Source of the DNA: Thermodesulfobacteriota bacterium
GTDB lineage: Bacteria; Desulfobacterota; Anaeroferrophillalia; Anaeroferrophillales; Tharpellaceae
Length of the DNA stretch: 64,000 nt
Reading direction: 5' to 3'
NCBI GenBank assembly: GCA_024763535.1
Contig: JANTFH010000003.1
Coordinates: 1 to 64,000, forward strand
Part shown: positions 63,411 through 64,000 of the stretch, one piece after another
Layout: each line of letters begins with the position of its first letter
Numbering within the stretch: the first letter of the stretch is position 1
The notes under the pieces: generated by a model
What the model was told of the DNA's origin: nothing
Database searches by the model: none
The model's input: only the letters and a program-made list of their open reading frames with translations
Translations under genes and position numbers: made by a program

Positions 63411-64000
63411 ATGAAATTTAAAATCGGCATTGATGTCGGGGGAACCTTTACCGACTTTCTGCTCACCGGTGATGACGGTGAAAGCGAAATTTATAAGGTG
63501 CTTTCCACCCCGGACGACCCCTCAATCGCAACCCTTAAGGGGATAAGCGAGATGGCGGAAAAACGTGAGCTTTCGCTTAAAGATTTCCTGCAGCAGGTAA
63601 GTACCATCGTCCACGGCACGACCGTCACCACCAATGCCACGCTGACCTACTCCGGGGTTAAAACCGGCCTGCTGACAACATCAGGCGTCCGCGACGCTCT
63701 GGAAATGCGCCGCGGCATCCGTGAAGAGCAGTACAACAACCGTTATGAAAATGCCCGGCCGGTAGTTGAGCGCTATCTGCGGCTGCCGGTTAATGAACGT
63801 ATTGATGCCCAGGGTGAAATCGTTACCGCCCTTGATATCGAAGATGCGAAACAAAAGATAGAAAATTTGAAAGCGGAAAAGGTTGAAGCGGTCGCCGTCT
63901 GTTTTATGAATTCGTTTGCCAACCACAATCACGAAGAGCTGGTTGAAAAATTATTAAAAGAAGAACTTCCCGACTGTTACCTGAGCATCTCGTCATCACT
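63411..64000 (+). CDS. HyuA/oxoprolinase-family ATPase, 5' part (cut by window end)
   Basis: Not in the ORF track because its stop lies beyond the window. The frame opens at an ATG with GGAGTAGATA ahead and reads about 197 residues without stop: KFKIGIDVGGTFTDFLL (ASKHA-type ATP site), VSTIVHGTTVTTNATLTYSGVKTGLL and GIREEQYNNRYENARPVVERYLRLPVNERID. This is the hydantoinase A / N-methylhydantoinase / acetophenone carboxylase alpha group. Members hydrolyse or carboxylate with ATP. In this operon its reaction is unknown. Confidence 0.85.
   Translation, partial: MKFKIGIDVGGTFTDFLLTGDDGESEIYKVLSTPDDPSIATLKGISEMAEKRELSLKDFLQQVSTIVHGTTVTTNATLTYSGVKTGLLTTSGVRDALEMRRGIREEQYNNRYENARPVVERYLRLPVNERIDAQGEIVTALDIEDAKQKIENLKAEKVEAVAVCFMNSFANHNHEELVEKLLKEELPDCYLSISSS

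Overview
The window reads as a chromosomal segment of an anaerobic bacterium, most likely a Desulfobacterota (deltaproteobacterial) lineage. I infer this from the def-fmt-DUF116 order, the cysteine-rich HisRS, the ferredoxin-EtfA fusion beside an acyl-CoA dehydrogenase, the GGGGACA-type intergenic palindromes, and a selenopeptide/radical-SAM pair of the 'selenobiotic' type known mainly from such anaerobes. No rRNA, phage, IS element or CRISPR array is visible; there is one tRNA (Glu, UUC).

Layout. 0.1-6 kb: SbcD-SbcC nuclease and a membrane diguanylate cyclase. 6-17.5 kb: tRNA-Glu, an RNB exoribonuclease, then def-fmt-DUF116-mfd behind a near-consensus promoter, then three periplasmic PpiC/SurA-type prolyl isomerases in a row. 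17.5-22.3 kb: minus-strand envelope genes (small secreted protein, NodU-type carbamoyltransferase, tandem-domain LPS-type kinase, SH3 protein). 22.5-26.2 kb: enoyl-CoA hydratase, NDP-forming acyl-CoA synthetase and TauE/SafE exporter. 26.2-32.7 kb: minus-strand unknown 489-aa protein, HisS, ComEC with a decayed metallo-lactamase tail, and a CbpA-type DnaJ.

33.1-35.2 kb holds the most unusual content: a 110-codon gene absent from the ORF track because it has three in-frame UGA codons, each in an S-G-UGA-G context, with SECIS-like hairpins, a terminator, and then a radical SAM/SPASM maturase. I read it as an SbtA/SbtM-type selenocysteine RiPP system.

35.3-45.6 kb (minus) is the complete translation/RNA operon rimP-nusA-ylxR-infB-rbfA-nrnA-truB-rpsO-pnp. 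45.8-47.8 kb is an AT-richer YadA-head-repeat surface protein.

48-64 kb is a catabolic island for an unidentified organic acid. On the minus strand: class III CoA-transferase, TRAP transporter (dctPQM), EtfB and ferredoxin-EtfA, acyl-CoA dehydrogenase and an FCD-type GntR regulator. On the plus strand: a three-subunit molybdenum hydroxylase whose FAD subunit carries the four-cysteine loop of 4-hydroxybenzoyl-CoA reductase, an epimerase-like VOC protein with an altered metal site, a split B12 acyl-CoA mutase with methylmalonyl-CoA-type residues, and a HyuA/oxoprolinase-family protein cut by the window end. Two ATGTAT(A/G)CAT palindromes in the divergent promoter region are good candidate operators for the GntR protein. 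Together the genes suggest uptake, CoA activation, dehydrogenation, Mo-dependent hydroxylation or dehydroxylation and carbon-skeleton rearrangement towards succinyl-CoA; the substrate cannot be named from sequence alone.

All calls are from reading the sequence and the ORF translations; no searches were run.
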